In this document: in pieces, positions 34,481-42,152 of the stretch
How the letters are laid out: each line of letters opens with the position of its first letter
Numbering within the stretch: position 1 is the stretch's first letter
The notes under the pieces: generated by a model
Told to the model about the DNA's origin: nothing
What the model saw: only the letters and a program-made list of their open reading frames with translations
Databases searched by the model: none
From: CAXRDE01 sp964229355
GTDB taxonomy: Bacteria; Cyanobacteriota; Sericytochromatia; UBA7694
NCBI GenBank assembly: GCA_964229355.1
Contig: CAXRDE010000025.1
Location: forward strand, 558,001-622,000
DNA length: 64,000 nucleotides
Direction: 5' to 3'
Position numbers and translations under genes: made by a program

Positions 34481-34846
34481 ATGAAATACCGTTCGTTTTT
34501 GTCTTTCAGTCTCTTGTTTTGCCTCAGTTTTACCGCGTGTTCTCCTTCGCCCCAAACGCCTGACACCCCGGCTGCTTCAGCTTCACCCGAGGCCTCTAGC
34601 ACCCCGACCACCAGCAGCGGTCGCGTCTTCACCGAAAGTGAAATAGACGCCGGGATCAGTTGTTTTGAAGCCAGCAGCAACACCTTAATCAAAGCCTCTG
34701 GTGGCCAGTTCCGCTTTGGTTTTGAAAGCACCCGCCGCAACAAAGGTCTACTGGAAGCCAGTAAGTGGCAGGATTACCTCAATACCCTGGGCAACTCAAT
34801 GCTCACCCTGCAAGCCCAATCTGAAGCCGAAGCCTGTCTGTCTTAA
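34481..34846 (+). CDS. Small lipoprotein of unknown function
   Basis: A 121-residue lipoprotein: signal MKYRSFLSFSLLFCLSF with lipobox FTAC (Cys20), then a Ser/Pro/Thr-rich linker (SPSPQTPDTPAASASPEASS) and a 75-residue helical domain containing two cysteines that could form a disulphide (ISCFEASS and EACLS). Not recognised. A strong terminator follows immediately, so transcription ends here. Confidence 0.8.
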   Translation: MKYRSFLSFSLLFCLSFTACSPSPQTPDTPAASASPEASSTPTTSSGRVFTESEIDAGISCFEASSNTLIKASGGQFRFGFESTRRNKGLLEASKWQDYLNTLGNSMLTLQAQSEAEACLS

Positions 34847-34864
34847 GACACCTCAAGCATGCAG

Positions 34865-34904
34865 AAAAAAGCCCTCCATTTTGTTTAAAATGGAGGGCTT
34901 TTTT
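34865..34904. terminator. Strong bidirectional rho-independent terminator
   Basis: AAAAAAGCCCTCCATTTT (34865-34882) and AAAATGGAGGGCTTTTTT (34887-34904) are a perfect 18-bp inverted repeat with loop GTTT. Flanking A- and T-runs give a T-tract in both directions, serving the lipoprotein gene and the convergent RRM gene. Confidence 0.95.
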
Positions 34905-34919
34905 AAAGGGTGTTAAATC

Positions 34920-35183
34920 TTAATAACGGGCTGGACGCGCTTCACGGGGACGGGCTTCGTTCACCGTCAGGTTGCGTTCCATAAATTCCTGGCCGTTAAG
35001 TTGCGTGATGGCTTCTTGACCTGCAGATTCAGAGGTCATTTCAATAAAGCCAAAACCGCGAGAGCGGCCGGTGTCACGATCGGTCACGATGCGTGCGCTT
35101 GATACTTCGCCAAATTGGTCAAAGTGATCGCCAAGATCTTGTTCGGTGGTTTTAAAAGAGAGGTTGCCTACATAAATGTTCAT
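34920..35183 (-). CDS. Small RRM RNA-binding protein (cyanobacterial Rbp type)
   Basis: An 87-residue single RRM domain: RNP-2 is MNIYVGNLSF and RNP-1 is RGFGFIEM. A short Arg/Pro-rich tail (NEARPREARPARY) follows. Such proteins bind single-stranded RNA and are often induced by cold in Cyanobacteria and relatives; their presence is one of the few taxonomic hints in this window. It has an upstream leader of about 140 bases from the predicted promoter, a feature common in cold-regulated messages, and a strong terminator just after its stop. Confidence 0.93.
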   Translation of the reverse strand: MNIYVGNLSFKTTEQDLGDHFDQFGEVSSARIVTDRDTGRSRGFGFIEMTSESAGQEAITQLNGQEFMERNLTVNEARPREARPARY

Positions 35184-35334
35184 GAAATAATTTCCTAATA
35201 ATAATAGTGTTTAAAAACTCAGGGAGTAACTCAGCGAGGAAAAGGGAAATGACTGGAGCCTGAGAAAAAACAAAGAAGTTAATCACGAACGCGAGCCGGT
35301 TTACGAAAACCTTGCAAAATATTAAACTTTATTT

Positions 35335-35363
35335 AATATAGCAGGAATATTTTTAAAAAACAA
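35335..35363 (-). promoter_or_regulatory. Predicted sigma70 promoter of the RRM gene
   Basis: On the minus strand TTGTTT (35358-35363) and TATATT (35335-35340) are 17 bases apart in a very A/T-rich stretch. Transcription would give a leader of roughly 140-150 bases before the ATG. The 349-base gap 35184-35532 holds this leader, the promoter and, on the other strand, a shared-motif promoter; I see no further gene in it. Confidence 0.5.
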
Positions 35364-35463
35364 GCCCCCTGGACAATTTAGAGTTCAAAGTCCGTTATTA
35401 AAAGGAGCGCAATGTAACGGGTTAAGGCAACAAAACACAATAGGGTCCAGGGATGACCTTCCT

Positions 35464-35495
35464 GATACCTTTTCGCGAAATGGGTGGGCTACGCT
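35464..35495 (+). promoter_or_regulatory. Shared promoter motif, copy 7 (paralogue operon)
   Basis: GATACC (35464-35469), TTTTCGC, GAAA, nine bases, TACGCT (35490-35495), ending 37 bases before the ATG at 35533. It includes the palindrome TTTCGCGAAA. Confidence 0.75.
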
Positions 35496-35532
35496 AAAGT
35501 GACATTTATTTAACTGACTCAGGAGTCAAAGC

Positions 35533-35967
35533 ATGAACCCCCTCAATTTGCCCATCGTTCGTACAGCCCGTGATCTCGATGAGATCAACACAGCAGCAAA
35601 ATCTGGTTATCTCATTGTTATCCAAAAGGCTGAGACAAACCCACCTTTTGGACGCACCTTAAATATCTACAGAAACACCAAAAGCGGTTTGTACAGCCAA
35701 GAACCGCTTACTTTAGACAACGCCCCTGAAAAATGGGAAACCGTCTTAGGTCCGTGGGAATACTTCCCACCACGTTTTAAAATCCCCTTTGCCGCCTACC
35801 TGGTTCCCACAGACCTTCCCGTGGGAACACAAGTCTGGCTTGAGGATGTGATTGAAGATTTTCACCAAAACCCTTATCAAGAGGGAGAACCACGACTCAC
35901 CCAAACGCAGGCCACCTGGAACGGAAAAAACTTTGATATCCCAAATCCTGCCAATCAAGATTTTTAA
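35533..35967 (+). CDS. Hypothetical protein, first of two tandem paralogues
   Basis: A 144-residue protein with no signal peptide. It shares with its downstream neighbour the pattern NLPIVRTARDLDEINTA, SGYLI, VLGP, PFAAYLVP and VWLEDVIEDF. Predicted mixed alpha/beta. Not recognised. AGGAG precedes the ATG, and a shared promoter motif lies upstream. The two paralogues and a third small gene appear to form an operon (gaps of 17 and 28 bases). Confidence 0.75.
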   Translation: MNPLNLPIVRTARDLDEINTAAKSGYLIVIQKAETNPPFGRTLNIYRNTKSGLYSQEPLTLDNAPEKWETVLGPWEYFPPRFKIPFAAYLVPTDLPVGTQVWLEDVIEDFHQNPYQEGEPRLTQTQATWNGKNFDIPNPANQDF

Positions 35968-35984
35968 TAAAAAAGGAATCACGC

Positions 35985-36464
35985 ATGAGAAACTCAAAAA
36001 ACTTACCGGTCATTCGTACAGCCCGTGATATTGACAGCATCAATCAGGCGGTAAAAGCAGGTTATCTTATCGACTTAAAACCAGCCAATACAAACACTAC
36101 CTTTAAAACCGAGGTGCATCTATTGCACAATCCGGCCACCAATACCTACTGCTGGGGAGTCCCAGATATTCGCTATACAGGAATACCTTACGAGATGGTG
36201 GGAGATACCTGCCAAAAACTCGACACAGTTTTAGGTCCCTTTGACGCTTTCCTGCCGCGTTGTCAAAACCCTTTTGCAGCTTATCTCATTCCAGCTCACC
36301 TTACACCAGGAAGCCCTGTTTGGCTGGAGGACTTGATTGAAGACCTTCCTGAGTTTTGGCATTACGGCTATGAGCGCCTCAATAGCGCACCCGGAATTTG
36401 GACTGGCAAAACCATTCAAGTGGACTTTAATCCCGATACAGATATGGCAGCTGTTTTGGGCTAA
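35985..36464 (+). CDS. Hypothetical protein, second of two tandem paralogues
   Basis: A 159-residue paralogue of the gene before it: NLPVIRTARDIDSINQA, AGYLI, VLGPFDAF, NPFAAYLIPAHL and VWLEDLIEDL are the shared blocks, with a variable middle. The pattern of conserved start and end blocks around a variable centre suggests duplicated genes diverging in specificity, but no function is known. AAGGAA precedes the ATG. Confidence 0.75.
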   Translation: MRNSKNLPVIRTARDIDSINQAVKAGYLIDLKPANTNTTFKTEVHLLHNPATNTYCWGVPDIRYTGIPYEMVGDTCQKLDTVLGPFDAFLPRCQNPFAAYLIPAHLTPGSPVWLEDLIEDLPEFWHYGYERLNSAPGIWTGKTIQVDFNPDTDMAAVLG

Positions 36465-36492
36465 ACATCGGCTAAACAAAGGAAATAAAAGC

Positions 36493-36744
36493 ATGTATTA
36501 CCACATTCCAACACAAGAGCTGCGAAATCACAGGCATGAACCCATCAAAAAGTTACATTGTCCAATCCCTCCTTCAGCACGCCAGGTTTCTTCACAAACT
36601 GAGCGAACCTTACATTGTGGGAACTGCCAGCATCAGGTCTTGATTGCGCATCAATACAATGAAGACGAACTAGAAGGCCTGATCGTGAAGCATCCTAAAA
36701 CCTGTCTCATGATCAGCCCCCGTCATATACCCATGCTAAAATAA
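36493..36744 (+). CDS. Small protein with a CxxC motif
   Basis: An 83-residue basic protein (MYYHIPTQELRNHRHEPIKK) with LHCGNCQHQ and a third cysteine in KTCLM, possibly a small zinc-binding fold. The start at 36493 has AAAGGAAA upstream. It is the third gene after the shared-motif promoter at 35464. Not recognised. Confidence 0.6.
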   Translation: MYYHIPTQELRNHRHEPIKKLHCPIPPSARQVSSQTERTLHCGNCQHQVLIAHQYNEDELEGLIVKHPKTCLMISPRHIPMLK

Positions 36745-36773
36745 AGGACAACATAGAGAAATAGGCAGTTTCC

Positions 36774-36915
36774 ATGACCCGTATTAGCCAAAACCCCCAG
36801 CCCTCGCCAGGTGTTTACCCAGTCGCTGAGCGCCGCAGATATTGAAGCGATGATGCGTAAAGCCCAGGCCATTGGCAGAGAAAATCCCGCGACGGTTATT
36901 CATTATGGGCCGTAA
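36774..36915 (+). pseudogene. Small gene with one extra base in a C-run
   Basis: An ATG at 36774 opens MTRISQNPQPSPG and stops after 23 codons. Removing one C from the run at 36794-36798 would connect it to a second frame, QVFTQSLSAADIEAMMRKAQ onward, ending at TAA 36915 for about 46 residues. The N-terminus resembles that of the tailed protein at 37226 (MTSISNRPVTP). The disruption may be real or a homopolymer error. The remainder of 36745-36957 shows nothing else. Confidence 0.35.
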
Positions 36916-36957
36916 TGATGTTACGATAAGGTAACAACAAACCATGAGCAAGCATCC

Positions 36958-37233
36958 ATGTCAGATTTGATCGAAAAACATTTTCACGAAGAAATACAAG
37001 AGGTCTTCTTTTTTCGACCTATTGATGGGCAGCGCATTAGCACCATTTGCCAGCAATTTATTGCCCAATACCCCGACTTTTACAAGCCCTACGCTACCCT
37101 GGCTTTTTTAGCCGAAAAAGCCGGGCTTTACGCCGAAGCCAAAGTCCTGATGCGTCAGGCTTTAGAGCGTGCTCCCCTGAATAGCCGCGTGCAAAAAAAC
37201 TACCGTCGCCTGGAGGAACTCTATCATGACTAG
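36958..37233 (+). CDS. Small TPR-like protein preceding a tailed protein gene
   Basis: A 91-residue helical protein with a TPR-like second half (FYKPYATLAFLAEKAGLYAE, AKVLMRQALERAPLNSRVQK). Its stop overlaps the start of the Pro-tailed gene by eight bases, and the ribosome site for that gene (GGAGG) lies inside it. A small TPR protein coupled to a larger exported-looking protein is the arrangement of a dedicated chaperone and its client, but nothing in the sequence proves this. No clear Shine-Dalgarno precedes it. Confidence 0.65.
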   Translation: MSDLIEKHFHEEIQEVFFFRPIDGQRISTICQQFIAQYPDFYKPYATLAFLAEKAGLYAEAKVLMRQALERAPLNSRVQKNYRRLEELYHD

Positions 37234-38668
37234 CATTAGCAATCGCCCTGTGACCCCCATATCACACCCCACACCGCCGCAGGGCCCTCCGCAAGCTCCG
37301 GCTACCTCGCCTGCCACAGAAGCGCCCGCAGCTGCCCCGCCGGCAGAAGCTCCCGCATCGCCAGAATCCCCTGCAGAGCCGGCCGTTCACAACGATGTCC
37401 AGGCCCTTGCCGCCAGTGAAACCATGGGACCCGAGCCCACGCCAGAGGCGCTGCAAGCCATGAGTGCTGTGGCAGAAGCCGCAGGAGACGTTTGTCTGAC
37501 GCCTGAAGATCTGGGCAGCGCCATTATCGAGGAGGTGGATACAGAGCCCGATCTGGGTGCCTTTGGCCAGGCCATTGCAGGAGCAGCCCCGGGTTCCCAG
37601 GCCAGCATTCGCCTGACCGCAGGCGTTCGCGTGGGTGCCCCCACCGGCACAACGCCCGCAGGGGTATCCGCTTCATTTCAGGGTACCGCTGAACTGTCGG
37701 TTTCAAGGGGAACAGGAGTGGGTGCCCCCTATGTGGCCACCCTCAATCTCGGGGTCGAAGCCCAGGCGCAAATCAGGGCCCTGGGCAGTGAAATCAGCCT
37801 GGAGTTTGCCAACAGTTGGAATAACGGTGTCGCTTTTTACAATGCTGAACAGGTGGAGCAATTTGCGGGCCTAAGCGCCAACCTCATGACTCAGCTGGGC
37901 AGTGGCGATCGCCAGGGCGTCAGTGACGCCATGACAGCGTTATCTGACTTTGCTGAAGATCACCGCTTTCAGTCCACCACCCTGAGCGGCACGGTGGCCG
38001 CAATAGTGGCGGACGGTCAAACCGGGTTTTCACTGAGCCATGAACGCTCAAACAGTGTGTTAGAGAGTTATGACGATGCCAACCAAAATGGCCAATGGGA
38101 TTTTGGAGAAGCCTCTTTACAAGAAACCGTTCGCGAAGAGAGCTATCGCGGCACTTTTCACGGTCAAATCGCAGGTCAAAATGTAGCCGTTACGGTGGCC
38201 ACGACTTCCGCCGTGCTTGAAGAGCGGGTCACGGATCCATTGGGGCTTTTTAATGAGGAAACCGAGAGGGGCACCGAAAGCAGCCAGGCCACCCGTGTGC
38301 GCCTGACTTTAAGCCCGGAGACGCTTCGCCTTGCCAGTGACAGCGAGCTCATCGGTCTCATTGAAAGCGGATTATCCTCGCTGCCCAACGCCGCCGCCAG
38401 CGGGCTCACCGGTGCAGAAATTCGCGGGTTTATCCCCGGCCTAAGGGAGGCTTCCTCTCGCGAAAACCGTGCAGGCAGTATTGTTTTTGAGGTCGCCTTA
38501 TTAAGTGAAACCAATCACGAAACCAACGAAACCACCTATACGCCATCAGCACGCTTCGGATTAGATGTACGATACCGTGCAGAGCTTGAAGTGCCCGTCG
38601 CCGCCGTCGTTCAAGCGGTAGGTAGCGTTGAGATCTCCAGCACCTACCTGATGCCGTTGGAACGTTAA
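37226..38668 (+). CDS. Pro-rich-tailed beta-rich protein with a Ca-binding-type loop
   Basis: A 480-residue protein. Residues 1-60 are disordered (MTSISNRPVTPISHPTPPQG, then Ala/Pro repeats). A helical stretch (60-125) is followed by about 340 residues dominated by alternating beta strands (SIRLTAGVRVGAPTGTTPAG, ATLNLGVEAQAQIRALGSEI). At residue 283 DDANQNGQWDFGE resembles the DxNxNGxxDxGE calcium loop of extracellular proteins. No signal peptide and no recognised family; the strands could form a large sandwich or barrel. Coupled to the small TPR gene upstream by an overlap and to the next gene by a 3-base gap. Confidence 0.75.
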   Translation: MTSISNRPVTPISHPTPPQGPPQAPATSPATEAPAAAPPAEAPASPESPAEPAVHNDVQALAASETMGPEPTPEALQAMSAVAEAAGDVCLTPEDLGSAIIEEVDTEPDLGAFGQAIAGAAPGSQASIRLTAGVRVGAPTGTTPAGVSASFQGTAELSVSRGTGVGAPYVATLNLGVEAQAQIRALGSEISLEFANSWNNGVAFYNAEQVEQFAGLSANLMTQLGSGDRQGVSDAMTALSDFAEDHRFQSTTLSGTVAAIVADGQTGFSLSHERSNSVLESYDDANQNGQWDFGEASLQETVREESYRGTFHGQIAGQNVAVTVATTSAVLEERVTDPLGLFNEETERGTESSQATRVRLTLSPETLRLASDSELIGLIESGLSSLPNAAASGLTGAEIRGFIPGLREASSRENRAGSIVFEVALLSETNHETNETTYTPSARFGLDVRYRAELEVPVAAVVQAVGSVEISSTYLMPLER

Positions 38669-38671
38669 CCC

Positions 38672-39037
38672 ATGTCTGAATTGCCCACCCATACCCGCGA
38701 AATTCAGATCACGGGGAATTTAACCCTGGCCCACCCTGACACCAACCGTCCGCTGCACTGCAAATCCGTGCTCCTGCGTTATAACGCGACGCAGGAACAG
38801 TCCAGTCTCACCGCCGCATTTACCATACATGCCCGCAGTCTCAAAGACATCGAGCGCTTATTTGGGGTGCTGCCAAGAGATCAGATCTTACACGTGGAAA
38901 TGGAAGCGGACGTGGTGCAACAATACCACGCTGCATTTTTTGCCGCCGCCGATGAACAGGCTTTTTTAAAAGTCGGTGACTATGTGTGCTTTATGCTGCA
39001 ACATTACCACCTGCGCGATCAGATTTACATTTCTTAA
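38672..39037 (+). CDS. Hypothetical protein coupled to the beta-rich tailed protein
   Basis: A 121-residue protein beginning MSELPTHTREIQITGNLTLA and ending in a helical half (LFGVLPRDQILHVEMEADVV, YHAAFFAAADEQAFLKVGDY). No signal peptide or membrane segment. It starts three bases after the preceding stop and so belongs to the same operon; it could be a partner, chaperone or immunity factor of that protein. Not recognised. Confidence 0.7.
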   Translation: MSELPTHTREIQITGNLTLAHPDTNRPLHCKSVLLRYNATQEQSSLTAAFTIHARSLKDIERLFGVLPRDQILHVEMEADVVQQYHAAFFAAADEQAFLKVGDYVCFMLQHYHLRDQIYIS

Positions 39038-39040
39038 CAT

Positions 39041-39048
39041 GCTAGAAT
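39041..39048 (+). promoter_or_regulatory. Extended -10 promoter of the coiled-coil tailed protein
   Basis: TGCTAGAAT fits an extended -10 box (TGnTATAAT) with its core at 39043-39048. The 12-base string ATGCTAGAATAA (39039-39050) also occurs before the sensor kinase at 53155. No clear -35 is needed for this promoter type. Confidence 0.5.
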
Positions 39049-39086
39049 AAAACCAGCAGCCAAAATCTCAGCATCAGGAGTTAATT

Positions 39087-40742
39087 ATGAATATCCAATC
39101 ACGTCCCCAGGTTCAACCCACCCCCGTCACCCAAACCACGGCCCCGACAGCACCCCCACAAGCGCCTAAGACACCGGACTCCACCCAAAGTACGTCCCCG
39201 TCAAATACCCCCATCCTTCAGCGCAGCAGCCCGTCTTCTTCGCCCACCCTGGCAAGCCCTGAAGAACAAAAAAAGATTGAAAATACAATTGCGCAAAGTA
39301 ACCCGCAAGCGCTCGAAAGCAACGCCCACATGCTTGCCCAACAACACGTTCATCTCGCAATGCAAACACAGGCTTTGGCCCTGCGCACCCAGATGGCCAG
39401 TCAGGCCATGGGCCTTAGCACCCAATTACTGACCAACGCAGTGCAGCAGCAACAGGTACAATCCGTTCTCCTGGTAGAACAAAGCACCCGCTTAGACACA
39501 GCACATACTGTTATCAATCCGTCAACGCAAAAGCTACACGACGTCGATGTTCAACACATGCAAAAAGAAAGCGCGCGGCAAACCCAGTTCAACGGTCTGC
39601 TCATGATGCCAGACCCTGGCTCGACCCAACAGCGCATGAAAGTCGCAGGCCAGAACTTACAGGCCCGAAGTCAAGAGGCCCAGACGCGTTATGCCCTTGC
39701 CCTTCAACTGGCCGAGGGTGACGGTCCCCAAATAAAAGCAGCGGAAAAGCACTTTCAACAAGCCACAAAGCTCAACAACCTGCTCTTTCAGGCAGAGCAA
39801 GGCAACCCTGATCTACTGAATCCTTTCAGCACAGGAGGACTGGGACAAAGTAATCCCCATCGCGGTACGTTGGTCAGTCACTACGGCGGTGTTCTGGGTG
39901 AGGCTCAGCAACACAAGGCAGAGCACCTGGTGAGCCTGGGGACCCACCAGCAACACATCGCACAGGCAGAAGAAGCATTCAAACAATCCGAAAACAAGTT
40001 ATCTCAGGTGCAAGCGCAAGAAAACCAGCTCGACAGTAGCATTAAAAGCGTGAAACGTTCTATGGAGAGCGTGAAAAACCATCTTCAAAGCGTTCAAGGC
40101 CCCTTAGATAAGATGTCCACACGCATCTCCCCGGCCCCTGATTACCAGGTGGGAAAGTATCCACAGGATACGAACCCCGATAAGATGATCGAACACTATG
40201 ACCAAAAGATGGCCGCATTGGAACGGGATCTGGAGCAGTTAAATACGCAAACCCACGAAATCCTGCAGGCAAAAATTGAAACCGTCCGCGAAGACAAATC
40301 CATGAGCAATGTAGAAATCAAAAACCTCGTGTTGAGCAAAGACAAAATCGCCGACAACACCCAGCTGTCAGCCCATGAGCCAGCCTTAAGCAAAACCCAC
40401 TTCACAGAGACAGAGCAGCAAACCCTGAATCAACGCAACCAACTGATTGTTTTGAAACAGAGGTATCTTGAAAGCAAAACCATCATGGAAAACGAATTAC
40501 AACAAACCCAGGCTCGCTTCAGTGCACTGCAAAGTGAAAAAGTAGATTTAGAAGGTCAAAAACAGGCCCTACAGCCCACTAAATCAGACCTCAATAGCGA
40601 GGTGCAAGCACAACAACAAGAGCTAGATCAGCTTCAGCAACAGCTCAAGCTGATGAAGTCCCAGACCAAACTCTTTGATTTCAAAATCGAAGCAGCCACC
40701 CTTCACTTGCAATACAACAGCACTTTAGTGAGTGTGCCTTAA
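39087..40742 (+). CDS. Pro-rich-tailed coiled-coil protein
   Basis: A 551-residue protein. Residues 1-60 are disordered and rich in Pro, Thr and Ser (MNIQSRPQVQPTPVTQTTAP); the rest is almost entirely helical and Gln-rich, with long coiled coils around 195-240, 275-345 and 365-545 (for example QQQELDQLQQQLKLMKSQTK). No signal peptide, membrane segment or enzyme motif. The N-terminus MNIQSRxQ is shared with the 860-residue protein at 63114, 22 kb away on the other strand. CAGGAG precedes the ATG. It could be structural or an exported filament or effector. Confidence 0.8.
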   Translation: MNIQSRPQVQPTPVTQTTAPTAPPQAPKTPDSTQSTSPSNTPILQRSSPSSSPTLASPEEQKKIENTIAQSNPQALESNAHMLAQQHVHLAMQTQALALRTQMASQAMGLSTQLLTNAVQQQQVQSVLLVEQSTRLDTAHTVINPSTQKLHDVDVQHMQKESARQTQFNGLLMMPDPGSTQQRMKVAGQNLQARSQEAQTRYALALQLAEGDGPQIKAAEKHFQQATKLNNLLFQAEQGNPDLLNPFSTGGLGQSNPHRGTLVSHYGGVLGEAQQHKAEHLVSLGTHQQHIAQAEEAFKQSENKLSQVQAQENQLDSSIKSVKRSMESVKNHLQSVQGPLDKMSTRISPAPDYQVGKYPQDTNPDKMIEHYDQKMAALERDLEQLNTQTHEILQAKIETVREDKSMSNVEIKNLVLSKDKIADNTQLSAHEPALSKTHFTETEQQTLNQRNQLIVLKQRYLESKTIMENELQQTQARFSALQSEKVDLEGQKQALQPTKSDLNSEVQAQQQELDQLQQQLKLMKSQTKLFDFKIEAATLHLQYNSTLVSVP

Positions 40743-40745
40743 GGT

Positions 40746-42152
40746 ATGTTTCTGGCCATTGAGGCCCAGCTCACACCAGGCAGCGATCTGGGTTATTTGC
40801 TTCACAAAAATCCGACCCGCCACTACACCCGCTCCAGCCCGGTAGGTCAGGTGCATGTGCTGTACCCTGAGGTGACGGCCACCCAGGCTCAGGCGCTGAT
40901 CCTACTAGAGGTAGATCCCGTGGCGGGTGTGCGTCAAAAGCGGGGCCACACCTTAGGCATGGATCAGTACGTCAACGATCGGTCCTTTGTGGCGGGCTCT
41001 TTGCTCTCGGTGGCGCTGGCCCAGCATCTGGCCTCGGCCCTTAACGGCCACGCCAAAGAACGCCCGGAACGCGTACACGAAGCCCTTCCTTTAAAACTCA
41101 CCTTAGCTGCCGTGGCCAGCCGGGGGGGGCCTGAACTTTTTGAAACCCTCTTTACGCCCCTGGGTTATCGCTGGCGGGCGGAACGCTATGCTTATGCCGA
41201 AGGCCTTGCTGAAGACCGCGAAAGCCCCTATTATACCCTGACCCTTGAACACTGCTTGCCCTTGCAAAAAGCCCTGCAGCACCTGTACATTTTGCTGCCC
41301 GTGCTGGATCGGTACAAACATTATTACTACGACAAGGCCGAAGTCGAAAAGCTGCTGCGCCACGGCGAAGGCTGGCTTGAAGACCACCCGGCACAACAGT
41401 TCATTGTCCGCCGTTACCTGAGTCACCGCCCCACGCTGGCCCAGCAGGCCCTGGCCCAACTGGCACAAATGGCCCCGGAAGACGTGGACACCCAACCCGG
41501 CGCTGAAGAACAACAACTCGAAGCCCCACTGAGCTTAAACAAGCAGCGCATTGCCTGTGTGGTGGACTATGTGAACGAAGTACTGGCGAGCGATAGCAGC
41601 GCCAAACGCTTAATCGACCTGGGCTGTGGCGAAGGCCAGGTGTTGCAAGCCCTGCTCAAACACACCGCTTTGTCAGAAATGGTGGGGGTAGATGTGTCGT
41701 CCCACGAGCTGGAACGGGCGGAGCGCCGTCTGAAGCTGGAGCGTATGCCCGAGTACCAGCAGCGACGCCTGCAATTGCATCAATCCTCAGCCCTGTACAG
41801 CGACAGCCGTTTACACGGGGCCGATATGGTGATTTTAGTGGAAGTGATTGAACACTTAGAGCCTTACCAGCTGGAACGCCTGGCGCGGGTGGTCTTTGGG
41901 GAAATGCAGGCCAAACGCCTGTGGATCAGCACCCCCAACCGCGAGTACAATAGCGTCTTTGGCATGCATCCGGCGCACCTGCGCCACAGCGATCACCGTT
42001 TTGAGTGGACCCGTGCCGAATTTCAAAGCTGGTGCCAGGGCCAGGCCATGACCTATGGTTATACGGTCAGTTTTGGGGGCATCGGCCCCGAAGACGCGCA
42101 ACACGGTCATCCCACCCAGTGGGCCCGTTTCAAGGAGGCATCCCATGGCTAA
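40746..42152 (+). CDS. hen1: 3' terminal RNA ribose 2'-O-methyltransferase Hen1
   Basis: A 468-residue bacterial Hen1. The N-terminal half (MFLAIEAQLTPGSDLGYLLH, HVLYPEVTATQAQALILLEV, YVNDRSFVAGSLLSVALAQH) is the ligase-activating domain specific to bacterial Hen1. The C-terminal half is a SAM methyltransferase (DLGCGEGQVLQALLKHTA) with the metal-binding EVIEHLEP and LRHSDHRFEWTRAEFQSWC. Together with Pnkp it repairs RNA cut by ribotoxins and adds a 2'-O-methyl group that protects the repaired site. It begins three bases after the coiled-coil gene and overlaps pnkp by eight bases. Confidence 0.96.
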   Translation: MFLAIEAQLTPGSDLGYLLHKNPTRHYTRSSPVGQVHVLYPEVTATQAQALILLEVDPVAGVRQKRGHTLGMDQYVNDRSFVAGSLLSVALAQHLASALNGHAKERPERVHEALPLKLTLAAVASRGGPELFETLFTPLGYRWRAERYAYAEGLAEDRESPYYTLTLEHCLPLQKALQHLYILLPVLDRYKHYYYDKAEVEKLLRHGEGWLEDHPAQQFIVRRYLSHRPTLAQQALAQLAQMAPEDVDTQPGAEEQQLEAPLSLNKQRIACVVDYVNEVLASDSSAKRLIDLGCGEGQVLQALLKHTALSEMVGVDVSSHELERAERRLKLERMPEYQQRRLQLHQSSALYSDSRLHGADMVILVEVIEHLEPYQLERLARVVFGEMQAKRLWISTPNREYNSVFGMHPAHLRHSDHRFEWTRAEFQSWCQGQAMTYGYTVSFGGIGPEDAQHGHPTQWARFKEASHG

